From Phycisphaerales bacterium (GTDB lineage Bacteria > Planctomycetota > Phycisphaerae > Phycisphaerales > UBA1924), in contig JAEPQP010000004.1 in assembly GCA_017640485.1 (NCBI GenBank), positions 1 to 54,742 on the forward strand: 54,742 nt of DNA, given 5' to 3'. The notes below the pieces were generated by a model, which was not told the DNA's origin, did no database searches, and saw only the letters and a program-made list of their open reading frames with translations. Below are positions 47,801 to 54,742 of the stretch, in pieces (within the stretch, counting starts at the first letter, position 1; every line of letters starts with the position of its first letter). Both the position numbers and the translations under genes were made by a program.

Positions 47801-49534
47801 CAACTCCTCGAACTCAACAACGAGCCCTCACTCCGTCTCTCGATGGATCGAGGACAACTCGGATCCCCCGGCGTCCGCGCGATCGTCGATCGGATGGGTT
47901 CGAGCGGAACCAGCAGCACACGCCGATTCTTCGAACGCTATGGGCTCGAAGGGGAGTTCGATCTCCTCATCGACCTGACCCCGATCGACGGTGCTCGAAT
48001 CTCCAGCGCCGAAAGCGGGATAATCGGGATCCCGCCCGTCGAAGTTGATGGATCGATGATCCCCAAGACACTCCACATCGAGCGTGACGGGCACGAACTG
48101 AGCTTCTGGAACGATCCAGAACTTGTTGAAGTCCCCGGATCCGAACCAATCCAAGCAAACCAACTCACGGGCTCGATCCGTTTCGATGGACTCGATGGGT
48201 ACTTCAACAACATCGTCGCACGCAATAAGGACTACGAACTCAGCGTCGACGGGCAGTGGGCAGTGAATCCGGGTGATGGCGCCGACATCGATGTCCAGAT
48301 CACCGCGAGCGGGGATGTCCTCAACGGCCCGGTCCGCGCGATCCTTCCCGACACGCTCAACAGCGTGGTCGATCAACTCGAGGTCAGTTCAAGCCAGAAC
48401 ACCGATCTCACCAATCTCCACATCGATGCCGATCGGCTCGGGACACGATCACCGTCTTTCAACATCGAAGGATCCGCGGACATGCTTGATGTCCAAGCCG
48501 TGGTCGGCGTCCCGATCACCGAGCTCGATGGACGCGTGGACTTTGTGGTGTCCTCAAAAGCATTTGACGATCCGACGCAAGAACCCATCCTCGACTACCA
48601 ACTCAATCTTTACGCATCGCTCCTGCGTGCTGGATTGCTCCGCGTTCACAACGCGCACGCCTCGATCCTGAACGACCCGAACGAGCCGGGAGTGGTCTTC
48701 GTCCCCGAACTCCGCGCCGGGATGCACGGCGGCATGGTGAGCGGCAACGCGCAGATCCGACCTGGTGACGGCGATCAACTCTGGTACACCACCGAGATCC
48801 GGACATCTGGAGTCCGCGCCGCACCGATCTTCGATGACCTCTTCCTCCCAGTCGAGGGTCTGGAAGGACCCCCGCGCCCGAACTCCTCGAGTGTCCGTTC
48901 CGCATGGAATGTCGATACCGATGTCTCGCGCGGCATCATGCTCGCGGATCTCGCGATGACCGGACCGATCGGCAAACCCAACGAGCGCCAGGGACGCGGG
49001 TTCGTCCGTGTCTCTGGAGGGTCCATCGTCGCTCTCCCAGGACTCATCAACCTCATCGAAGCGAGCAACCTGACCCTCCCGACCGGTTCTCGGCTCAACC
49101 TCGCGGAAGCAGAAATGTACATCGATGGACAAACCATCGCGTTTGAACGCCTCAGCGCGTCCTCCTCAGCGATCGAGATCCTCGGATACGGCACGATGGA
49201 CTGGACTTCACGAGATATCGATCTACGCTTCCGGTCACGATCGATCAATCCCGTCCCGTTCCTCTCAGACATTGTCGAAGGGATCCGCGACGAGCTGATC
49301 ACGATCAGGGTCACCGGGGCACCCGGATCGATCGCGTACTCGCCCGAACAGTTCGGGACGACCCGAAGATTCCTCGACTCGCTCTTCGGGACCCCAGAAA
49401 CCGAGCAGCAGCGACGACTCCGAGAAGTCGAAAGCCGCGAACGCTACGGATCTGGTCTGCTCCGCAACAACCAGGACGAACGCGTCATCCGTCCGACACG
49501 AGAACCCAATCGCACGAGCGAACCGACAGAATAG
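44879..49534 (+). CDS. very large AsmA/YhdP-like envelope protein
   Basis: The 1551-residue protein starts with a basic stretch (KRKKRR) and one transmembrane helix (about 30-50, ILAFVLLVPLILLISGGIIA). It continues with about 1400 residues of repeating beta strands with no globular enzyme motif. The N-terminus (ERETGLEITQGSVVLTP...LRDAILRAPN) and the C-terminus (LNLAEAEMYIDGQTIAFERLSASSSAIEILGYGTMDW, then DIVEGIRDELITIRVTGAPGS) match AsmA-type proteins. Family members form hydrophobic grooves bridging inner and outer membranes for phospholipid movement. A helical pair at about 500-570 interrupts the strands. ATG 44897 is an alternative start. Confidence 0.85.
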   Translation: MPEPSPMSNQPTQKKQTAATSAPKRKKRRWILAFVLLVPLILLISGGIIAMNGGATRFVIPIIERETGLEITQGSVVLTPSTEIELRDAILRAPNIDGQGGEIISLDRAVISMNWGSIFQGSKAISNVQLDGPRLRVSIDSETGIVNLESMKFQQSGGGGAATPAISITNGIIEVGEHQDGDYTLLKELAVTGSLQKPDASGDADFSLLATSRLPGISSDVPRSRGDLKITGTIGKDGIEGQMTGLRLEDWPAEIVPKRNREFYSSLALTGNLAPTRFALPNNGKPRVILTLEGVDVSMPFIPLGNFDGPERFLRMRSTKGTIQFSSDGMLADLEGDIDNLLYEVELDYRGYSQTSAFVGDLKTEFRIEEGFRPLLFLPDRVTKKLDRFVGLKADIAANVHLERDQAPSGDDASGAPILVSGSAEISDGSARYEDFLYPFENIAGVISFTPDGVSFKNITGTGPTGATLHAAGEFDGLGEDSVVKIVIQVDQLAIDEHLLGAMDKDQRELVDTLFSIKQYENLLDSGYLLESSRRDSLIKERDALVKTISQLPSDAPEAERAALSSELSNINSTLRVPEFDFGGLIEVGVTLQRHPERPENDRWTTDIDAKIPNAGIVPKQFPLPIVARDVNIKISDGSVYLTGGKYIGLSGGSATVDASFEPREGFTDPQPYVSIKARQIPIGDRLIAAIPGYYDQQPEDPSEITLRRILDRLRMQGVVEADATIKPGPDGRITYTVEAGIIEGSAHPLSMGLQLYENQNLASDANLGLDTVQLKDMSGTIFVTESIIIVYLDGMMESPSQPIPPTPIDLTTQLTLPNKPRVGNLKRTNGLLPNEVGPPVSGPQIYTRVVASGLDLQMPLEHAIAVLSPSFADRVVGWRSQFTPDGVLDLKAELNGRVGASLDTELQIDQIREIGFSIEDYRYNLGDSVGSVELGVGLKPYLRSRGFSVPIGIDDEPMGEVAIEGSMRLTRGGQLLELNNEPSLRLSMDRGQLGSPGVRAIVDRMGSSGTSSTRRFFERYGLEGEFDLLIDLTPIDGARISSAESGIIGIPPVEVDGSMIPKTLHIERDGHELSFWNDPELVEVPGSEPIQANQLTGSIRFDGLDGYFNNIVARNKDYELSVDGQWAVNPGDGADIDVQITASGDVLNGPVRAILPDTLNSVVDQLEVSSSQNTDLTNLHIDADRLGTRSPSFNIEGSADMLDVQAVVGVPITELDGRVDFVVSSKAFDDPTQEPILDYQLNLYASLLRAGLLRVHNAHASILNDPNEPGVVFVPELRAGMHGGMVSGNAQIRPGDGDQLWYTTEIRTSGVRAAPIFDDLFLPVEGLEGPPRPNSSSVRSAWNVDTDVSRGIMLADLAMTGPIGKPNERQGRGFVRVSGGSIVALPGLINLIEASNLTLPTGSRLNLAEAEMYIDGQTIAFERLSASSSAIEILGYGTMDWTSRDIDLRFRSRSINPVPFLSDIVEGIRDELITIRVTGAPGSIAYSPEQFGTTRRFLDSLFGTPETEQQRRLREVESRERYGSGLLRNNQDERVIRPTREPNRTSEPTE

Positions 49535-49588
49535 AACGAATGCTTGAGCGATCACGAAATACAAACAACTTCACTTGAGATGAAAGCC

Positions 49589-49607
49589 GGGACACATCGG
49601 GTGTCCC
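49589..49607 (+). other. short hairpin in the leader of the LOG-family gene
   Basis: GGGACAC at 49589-49595 pairs with GTGTCCC at 49601-49607 across ATCGG. No T-tract follows, so it is probably a leader structure rather than a terminator; it lies 26 bases before the start codon at 49633. Confidence 0.4.
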
Positions 49608-49632
49608 ACAGAAAAGAAAGACGATTGACCAC

Positions 49633-50796
49633 ATGACTCCAAGTTCAAACAACCCCGCCCACCCCGGATCCGAGCACAACCGCGTGGAGCTAGATCCGCC
49701 GACGAGCACCCAGCCCAAGAACGAGCAGGCTGCACCACCCGAACCCCGCTCCGTGCAGCGCGCCGACGACGGCGAGATCCAAGAGGTCATCGTTGACCTG
49801 ATCGACAAGGTCGCCGGGCGCGTTGACGAGTACGACGCGAAGCTCGTGCGAGAGCTCATCACCGCGGGACTCAAGCTGCTCCCAGACGGGCGGGACACCG
49901 GAGAGCTCAAGCTCATGACCGCCGCGATGAAAGAACTCCGCTACGCGTACCGCGTGTTCGGGGAGTACCCAGAGCCCCACAAGGTCACGATCTTTGGATC
50001 GGCGCGAACCCCCGAAGACCATCCGGACTACCTCGCCGCCGTCGAGTTCTCCAAGATCATGGCTGAGCGCGGATGGATGGCGATCACTGGCGCCGGCGAC
50101 GGCATCATGAAAGCGGGACACGAAGGACCCGGACGCGAATCCAGCTTCGGGGTCGCGATCCGACTCCCCTTCGAGACCAGCGCCAATACCGTCATCGCCG
50201 GGGATGAAAAACTGATCAACTTCCGCTACTTCTTCACACGCAAACTGATGTTCTTGTCCCAAGCGGAAGCTGTCGTCTGTTTCCCAGGCGGGTTCGGGAC
50301 CCTCGACGAATGCTTCGAGGCGCTCACACTCATTCAGACCGGGAAAGCGAGCATCGTCCCTGTCGTCTTCGTCGACGGAGACGGCGAGCGCGACGAGCAC
50401 GGCTCCTACTGGGATGGGTGGATCCACTACACCAAGACCCAACTCGAGGATCGCGGCTGGATCAGCCCGGAAGACAACAACCTCTTCTACCACGCGAAAG
50501 ACCCACAAGACGCCGCAGACCATGTCACGAACTTCTACTCCGTCTACCACTCGTCCCGATATGTCCGTGACGAGCTGGTTATCCGTGTGAAGAAGGTGCT
50601 CACAGAGGACCAGATCAAGATCCTCAACGATGAGTTCAGCGTGCTTGTCAAATCGGGCGACATCCACATGTCCGAAGCGCTCTCGCAAGAGAACGATCAC
50701 CTCGATCTCCCGCGCGTTGTCTTCACGCACACACGCCACAAGTTCGGTCTGGTCCGGGCGCTGATCGACCGGATCAACTCATTCGCCGATGCGTGA
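49633..50796 (+). CDS. LOG-family (lysine decarboxylase-like) protein with N-terminal extension
   Basis: The 387-residue protein has a Rossmann-like LOG core: KVTIFGSARTPEDHPDY, WMAITGAGDGIMKAGHEG, FRYFFTRKLMFLSQAEAVVCFPGGFGTLDECFEAL. The PGGxGTxxE motif is present as PGGFGTLDE. LOG proteins hydrolyse purine nucleotide 5'-monophosphates to free bases. Here a disordered N-terminal tail (about 1-45) and a helical pre-domain precede the core, and a C-terminal helical region of about 100 residues follows, making it longer than canonical LOG (about 200). The next gene starts inside its end (8-base overlap). Confidence 0.85.
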   Translation: MTPSSNNPAHPGSEHNRVELDPPTSTQPKNEQAAPPEPRSVQRADDGEIQEVIVDLIDKVAGRVDEYDAKLVRELITAGLKLLPDGRDTGELKLMTAAMKELRYAYRVFGEYPEPHKVTIFGSARTPEDHPDYLAAVEFSKIMAERGWMAITGAGDGIMKAGHEGPGRESSFGVAIRLPFETSANTVIAGDEKLINFRYFFTRKLMFLSQAEAVVCFPGGFGTLDECFEALTLIQTGKASIVPVVFVDGDGERDEHGSYWDGWIHYTKTQLEDRGWISPEDNNLFYHAKDPQDAADHVTNFYSVYHSSRYVRDELVIRVKKVLTEDQIKILNDEFSVLVKSGDIHMSEALSQENDHLDLPRVVFTHTRHKFGLVRALIDRINSFADA

Positions 50797-51787
50797 TCTC
50801 GTCTGGAGACATCCGAGCATGCTCGTCGGAGCCGTGGCGATCGCCTCGGCTCTATCCGCATGCTCAGGTTCTGGAAAGAAGAACCAATCAATACGCACAG
50901 AACGACTCGATCCGCAGGTCGAGGTCGATTCGTCCGTCGGAGCCCGCCAGCGCGGACTCGAACTCCGCGTCATGACCGTGGACGATGCCGGGGACCAAGT
51001 CGCCCAAGCGCTCGCAGAGTACCAGGATGATCTGGGACCGCTCGACGAAGTCTCGCGCGAAGTCTGGCGCGACTGGGGGCTGCGTTGGATCGTCGTCCCG
51101 ACTCGCAAGCTCGATCGTGTGCTCTCCAGTCTCCAGCAAACCCAAGCGGGTCAGATCCGATGGATGGGTGAGTTCCCACAGTGGAGGCCGGTCATCCGCA
51201 CCGCCAAGATCCAGAACTCCACCGTCCGCATCGGTGCATCAGGATTCGCGAGCACACGGGTCCTCTCCGGCAGACCAAGACTGCTTTCCAGAGTCTGGAC
51301 CACCCCGGAGCTCACCGATCAAGGGGTCGTCGCGCGTCTCCATCTCGATGCGGCGCTCCAGATCACCGAACCGGTTCGGGGGATCGCCTGGAAAGAACCC
51401 ACGCTACCATCGGTGTTCGATGACGGCCCGTTGATCGATGAACTCCAGCTCAGTCTCCTGATGGACCCAGACCAATCCCTGATCCTCGTCGGAGAAGACC
51501 CCGGCATCGAATGGGTGCAAGATCAGCAAACCGATCGTGTCGAAGTCGACGCGCCTGCTGATCCCTCGCTCGGCCCATCCACACCAAGCGTGCGAACACT
51601 CGGCCAGCAGATGCTCTCCTCCCAAGGCACCGGGTATGTCGCGCCCGGGAAACGCTACATCTCTCCCAAGAAGGTCCTCATCGTCTTCGTCCCCAAGTCC
51701 GGAGGCAACTACAGACTGCTCGGACCAACGACCCCAGCGACAGCACCCGCAGCAAGCCCTGCGCCGAGCGGAGGAGATCAGCCATGA
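50789..51787 (+). CDS. predicted lipoprotein of unknown function
   Basis: The 332-residue protein begins with a signal ending in the lipobox SALSAC (Cys near residue 25). The mature part has no recognised domain; segments such as LRWIVVPTRKLDRVLSSLQQTQAG and GLELRVMTVDDAGDQVAQAL suggest a mixed alpha/beta fold. The C-terminal region is Pro/Ala/Ser-rich and disordered (TTPATAPAASPAPS). It overlaps the LOG-family gene by eight bases and the exchanger gene by four, so all three form one operon. A role near the membrane with the exchanger is possible but unproven. Confidence 0.7.
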   Translation: MRDLVWRHPSMLVGAVAIASALSACSGSGKKNQSIRTERLDPQVEVDSSVGARQRGLELRVMTVDDAGDQVAQALAEYQDDLGPLDEVSREVWRDWGLRWIVVPTRKLDRVLSSLQQTQAGQIRWMGEFPQWRPVIRTAKIQNSTVRIGASGFASTRVLSGRPRLLSRVWTTPELTDQGVVARLHLDAALQITEPVRGIAWKEPTLPSVFDDGPLIDELQLSLLMDPDQSLILVGEDPGIEWVQDQQTDRVEVDAPADPSLGPSTPSVRTLGQQMLSSQGTGYVAPGKRYISPKKVLIVFVPKSGGNYRLLGPTTPATAPAASPAPSGGDQP

Positions 51788-52737
51788 CCCAGATCATCTC
51801 GGCTGCATACCTGCTCGTCGGACTCGTTGTCCTCATCGTCGGCGCCGATGCGCTCGTCCGAGGCGCGGCTCAACTCGCGAAGCATCTCGGACTCAGCCCG
51901 TTCGCGATCGGTGTGATCGTCGTCGCGTTCGGAACCAGCGCCCCGGAACTGTTTGCGAGCATCGGAGCCGCGGTCCAGGGAGAAACCGAACTCGCGATCG
52001 GGAATGTGGTCGGATCCAACATCGCGAACATCGGACTCATCCTCGGCATCGGAGGCATGCTCATCGCGATCCCCGTCCAGAGCAAGGTCCGCAAGGTCGA
52101 GATCCCCATCATGGTCGCGCTGACCATTGTCACCATGGTCCTCCTGACCGATGTGGTTATTTCGCGATTCGAGGGGGGATTGCTCCTCGCGTTCCTCGTC
52201 GCGTATGTGCTCTACATCATCAAAGCGCACTCTGAAGACATCGAGCACGAGCTCGACGAAACGGTCGGAGAGATCAAACCGATCTGGGTTGATCTCATCT
52301 ATGTCATCGCAGGCATCGCGGGTCTGGGACTCGGCGCGAGAGTCCTCGTGCTCGGTGCGACGGATCTCGCGCAGTCCATCGGGATCTCCGCCGCGATCAT
52401 CGGGACAACCATCGTCGCGTTCGGGACCAGCGTCCCCGAACTCGCCGCGACCGCTCGCGCCGCGATGACCAAGCAATCCGACATGGCGGTCGGCAGCATC
52501 GTCGGTTCCAATGTCTTCAACCTGCTCTCTGTGCTCGGAGTCACCGCGATCATCAAACCGCTCTCGATGGATCACACGATGGATTGGCACCTCTATGTCA
52601 TGCTCGGCATCGCGCTGCTGCTGATGCTCTGGGTCATCGTGCGTCCGGTAATCCGACGAGGATTCGCGTTGATCCTCCTCGTGGTCTATGTCGGATATGT
52701 AATCGTCTCGTATGCAGTGAATCCCGCTGGATCCTGA
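51784..52737 (+). CDS. CaCA-family sodium/calcium exchanger (YrbG-like)
   Basis: The 317-residue, ten-helix protein has both CaCA alpha-repeats: AFGTSAPELFASIGAA with GNVVGSNIANIGLILG in the first half, and AFGTSVPELAATARAA with GSIVGSNVFNLLSVLG in the second. The halves are inverted repeats separated by an acidic cytosolic loop (HSEDIEHELDETVGEI). Such antiporters move Ca2+ (or K+/Na+) across the inner membrane. The ATG overlaps the lipoprotein stop (ATGA). Confidence 0.93.
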   Translation: MTQIISAAYLLVGLVVLIVGADALVRGAAQLAKHLGLSPFAIGVIVVAFGTSAPELFASIGAAVQGETELAIGNVVGSNIANIGLILGIGGMLIAIPVQSKVRKVEIPIMVALTIVTMVLLTDVVISRFEGGLLLAFLVAYVLYIIKAHSEDIEHELDETVGEIKPIWVDLIYVIAGIAGLGLGARVLVLGATDLAQSIGISAAIIGTTIVAFGTSVPELAATARAAMTKQSDMAVGSIVGSNVFNLLSVLGVTAIIKPLSMDHTMDWHLYVMLGIALLLMLWVIVRPVIRRGFALILLVVYVGYVIVSYAVNPAGS

Positions 52738-52799
52738 GGATCCCCCTTGACCCCATCGTGCGGATGGTCGATACCTCCCAGATCGCTGAGGAGTGATCG

Positions 52800-54068
52800 A
52801 TGCTTCGTGTGCAGATGCAACTCGCTAAGCCGGGCATGGTGCTCGCGCAACCGGTTTTCCATCCCCGCTCGACCGCGGAGACGATACTCCTCCGCGCCGA
52901 GGTCACGCTCTCGGAAAGCACCATCCAGCGACTCACCGAGATGAAGATCCCGGAACTGTGGATCAAATACCCCGGCATGGAAATGGTGGGGGAGTTCATC
53001 AGCCCCAAGATCATGGCCTCCCGAGCCCTCGTCGCCGGAGATGTCTCCAAAGCATTCCTCGATGCATCCAAGGGCGCGCACGCGAAGCTTGATTTCCAGC
53101 AGTACAAAGCATCGATGTCCCAACTGCTCAACAACCTCATCGACGATCCAAAGAGCGCGATGTTTGTCGGAGAGCTTGTCGATTCCGGAGCGCCCGCCGT
53201 GCGACACGGCGCCAATGTCGGATTCCTCTCGCTCCTGCTCGGGATGCGATTGGGCTTCTACCTCATGCGCGAACGCAAGTATGTCCCCTCTCGATTCTCG
53301 CGTGATGTCACTGCGCTCGGAGTCGCGGGGATGCTCCACGATATCGGGATGACCCATCTTGATGAAGCGGTCATCCAGCGATGGAACATGGAGCACGACG
53401 CGTCGGATCCAGAGTGGCAAGAACATGTCCGGCTCGGATACAAGTATGTCCAAGGATCGATCCAACCATCCGCGGCCAGCGCCGTGCTGCACCACCACCA
53501 GCACTTCGACGGCTCCGGATTCCCGCTCCGCAAAGACGCCGCCGGAAAGCTGAAAAAAGTGGTGGGCAACGACATCCACATCTTCGCACGAATCATCTGC
53601 GCCGCCGATCTATTCGATCGATTGAACCACAAAGCATCCTTCATCGGAGAAGATCCGGGAGACGGCTTGTCCAAACCCGCCGTCGTCGCGCTCAAGACAA
53701 TGATGAGCAAACCCTATGGCGATTGGATCGACCCGATCGTGTTCAAAGCATTGCTCGCCGTCTGCCCTGCGTACCCGCCGGGGACCGAGGTCAAGCTCAG
53801 CAACGGGGTCAAGGGTGTCGTGACCGACTGGGATCCAGCAGACCCGTGCCGCCCGCAAGTGCATCAGCTCTCGCATTTCGAGGATGAAGAGTTCGGGAAT
53901 GTCTACAACCTCAAGGACGAACGCGACATCACGATCGTCGAGTGCGGCGGGATGGATGTTCGCAAGCACAACTTCTACCCGGTCACCAAAGGCCAGTTCG
54001 ATCTGCGTGTGCTCCAACGCAACCTGAGCAACGGGCTGCACCACTTCGTCCCAGACGAAGCCGCATAA
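52800..54068 (+). CDS. HD-domain (HD-GYP-like) phosphohydrolase
   Basis: The 422-residue cytoplasmic protein has an N-terminal region of about 130 residues starting LRVQMQLAKPGMVLAQPVFHP, common in HD-GYP proteins, then the HD core: RHGANVGFLSLLLG, MLHDIGMTHLDEAV (HD pair), and LHHHQHFDGSGFPLR in place of HHExxxGxGYP. HD-GYP enzymes degrade cyclic di-GMP. The departures here (HHHQHFDGSGFP, GFP instead of GYP) leave activity uncertain. The C-terminal part (LSNGVKGVVTDWDPADPCRP) is a conserved beta extension. It follows the exchanger gene by 62 bases. Confidence 0.88.
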   Translation: MLRVQMQLAKPGMVLAQPVFHPRSTAETILLRAEVTLSESTIQRLTEMKIPELWIKYPGMEMVGEFISPKIMASRALVAGDVSKAFLDASKGAHAKLDFQQYKASMSQLLNNLIDDPKSAMFVGELVDSGAPAVRHGANVGFLSLLLGMRLGFYLMRERKYVPSRFSRDVTALGVAGMLHDIGMTHLDEAVIQRWNMEHDASDPEWQEHVRLGYKYVQGSIQPSAASAVLHHHQHFDGSGFPLRKDAAGKLKKVVGNDIHIFARIICAADLFDRLNHKASFIGEDPGDGLSKPAVVALKTMMSKPYGDWIDPIVFKALLAVCPAYPPGTEVKLSNGVKGVVTDWDPADPCRPQVHQLSHFEDEEFGNVYNLKDERDITIVECGGMDVRKHNFYPVTKGQFDLRVLQRNLSNGLHHFVPDEAA

Positions 54069-54112
54069 TCACCGATCACGGCCTTCGGGACTGTCCTAAA
54101 GTACAGTGCACT

Positions 54113-54742
54113 ATGGACCTGCTGATCAACGAGACATCCCGATGCCTGCTCGTCGCCGCTGCACCCAAAGAGGCGCACGCCGTGCTCGAAGCGTTCGAGT
54201 GTACCAGCGAAGCACCGCTCGGAATTCCCGTCCAGCTCGATGATCGATTCGATCTCGTGAGGAGCGGGGTCGGCAAATCAGCCGCGGCCGCATCAACGAT
54301 GCGAGCACTGGTCCTCAAGGATCACCGAACAGTGCTGTCTGTCGGGATCGCCGGGGCGCTCCCCTCTAGCAATCCAATCCAGATCGGCGAGAGCATCTGC
54401 GCCACCCGCTCGGCGTTCTCAGACGAAGGAGTCGGCGCCAGCGACCGTTTCATCCCGATGAGCGAACTTGGATTCCCGCCTTTCGCCAACGGTTCCATGC
54501 ACATCGAGCACGATCCTAAGATCGTTGACTACCTCCGCAGTCTCACACACCACAGCGGACCCATCGCGACCGTCTCGTGGTGTTCTGGAGATGATCAGTG
54601 CGCCCAAGGCGTCGTTGATCGGACCGGCGCCATCGCTGAAGCGATGGAAGGAGCCGCGTGCGCCCAAGCGAGCCAGATCCTCGATCCCACGATCCGGACC
54701 GGGGAACTCCGCGTGATCTCCAACACGACCGGTGATCGGACC
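54113..54742 (+). CDS. mqnB: futalosine hydrolase, cut by the right window edge
   Basis: The frame is open from ATG 54113 to the last base, giving 210 residues. It is a nucleoside-phosphorylase fold protein: LLVAAAPKEAHAVLEAF, LVRSGVGKSAAAASTMRAL, SVGIAGALP, GESICATRSAFSDEGVG, DRFIPMSELGFPPF, then AMEGAACAQASQ and RVISNTTGDR. The latter segments match MqnB, which cleaves futalosine to hypoxanthine and dehypoxanthine futalosine in the menaquinone pathway. MTA/SAH nucleosidase is less likely given the long insertion around FSDEGVGASDRF. Only a few C-terminal residues are missing. Confidence 0.85.
   Translation, partial: MDLLINETSRCLLVAAAPKEAHAVLEAFECTSEAPLGIPVQLDDRFDLVRSGVGKSAAAASTMRALVLKDHRTVLSVGIAGALPSSNPIQIGESICATRSAFSDEGVGASDRFIPMSELGFPPFANGSMHIEHDPKIVDYLRSLTHHSGPIATVSWCSGDDQCAQGVVDRTGAIAEAMEGAACAQASQILDPTIRTGELRVISNTTGDRT

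Noticed and set aside
1-54742. CRISPR array, rRNA operon or insertion sequence
   Set aside because: No regularly spaced direct repeats, rRNA signatures or transposase motifs were seen in any frame.

Overview
The window looks like chromosomal DNA of a planctomycete, most likely of the class Phycisphaerae. This is inferred from several things seen together: exported proteins ending in a planctomycete-style PEP-CTERM tail (P-x-PGS/PGA, a short hydrophobic stretch, then RRRR), a CxADFTGDG...GDLNGDG dockerin-like tail, a PPi-type phosphofructokinase, a futalosine-pathway menaquinone gene, high GC, and mostly single genes or two- to four-gene operons. No rRNA, tRNA, CRISPR array, insertion sequence or integrase was recognised.

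Layout. 1-3.6 kb: end of an M16-type peptidase; an extraordinary Phe/Trp/Asn-rich protein with no basic residues (361-927); a PTPS-III-like pterin enzyme with a small membrane protein; a phosphohexomutase with a small coupled gene. 3.7-6.8 kb: a phage-derived block made of an N-terminally truncated SU10-type capsid protein, three structural-type genes, a holin-like protein and a lipoprotein, with no terminase, portal or integrase. 6.8-11.5 kb: a two-gene amidohydrolase operon with three amidohydrolase modules, only one of which keeps the HxH metal motif. 11.6-23 kb: cell-surface and housekeeping genes (PEP-CTERM proteins, PPi-PFK, YciI, SGNH hydrolase, DUF1579, RibB with a degenerate cyclohydrolase II domain, a TlpA-like thioredoxin, MgtE). 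22.9-23.8 kb: a lipoprotein joining a Cys-phosphatase domain to a cytochrome c'-like C-terminus. 23.8-28.1 kb: queuosine precursor genes queD, queC and queE, with an HtrA protease and a zinc-ribbon membrane protein between them. 28.1-35 kb: acetyltransferase, His-rich lipoprotein, FG-GAP/dockerin protein, PhoX-like phosphatase, and three PEP-CTERM proteins, two of which are AT-richer tandem paralogues. 35-54.7 kb: PepF, CCA enzyme, GpsA, a P1B-type metal ATPase with a CPT motif, TrmB, a thioesterase, RadA, a 1551-residue AsmA/YhdP-like protein, a LOG-family protein, a lipoprotein, a CaCA exchanger, an HD-domain protein and the start of mqnB.

How the genes relate. queD/queC/queE cover the route from the GTP-derived pterin to 7-carboxy-7-deazaguanine and preQ0. 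The ExxHGH pterin enzyme at 1.1 kb is a separate paralogue that probably serves folate or another pterin. PhoX-like phosphatase, the AsmA-like protein, HtrA and many signal-peptide proteins point to an elaborate envelope. On the + strand G exceeds C on the left and C exceeds G on the right, a polarity change like that at a replication terminus. The strongest leads for new biology are the Phe/Trp-rich protein, the phosphatase-cytochrome fusion, the reduced phage block and the amidohydrolase operon with two pseudo-domains.
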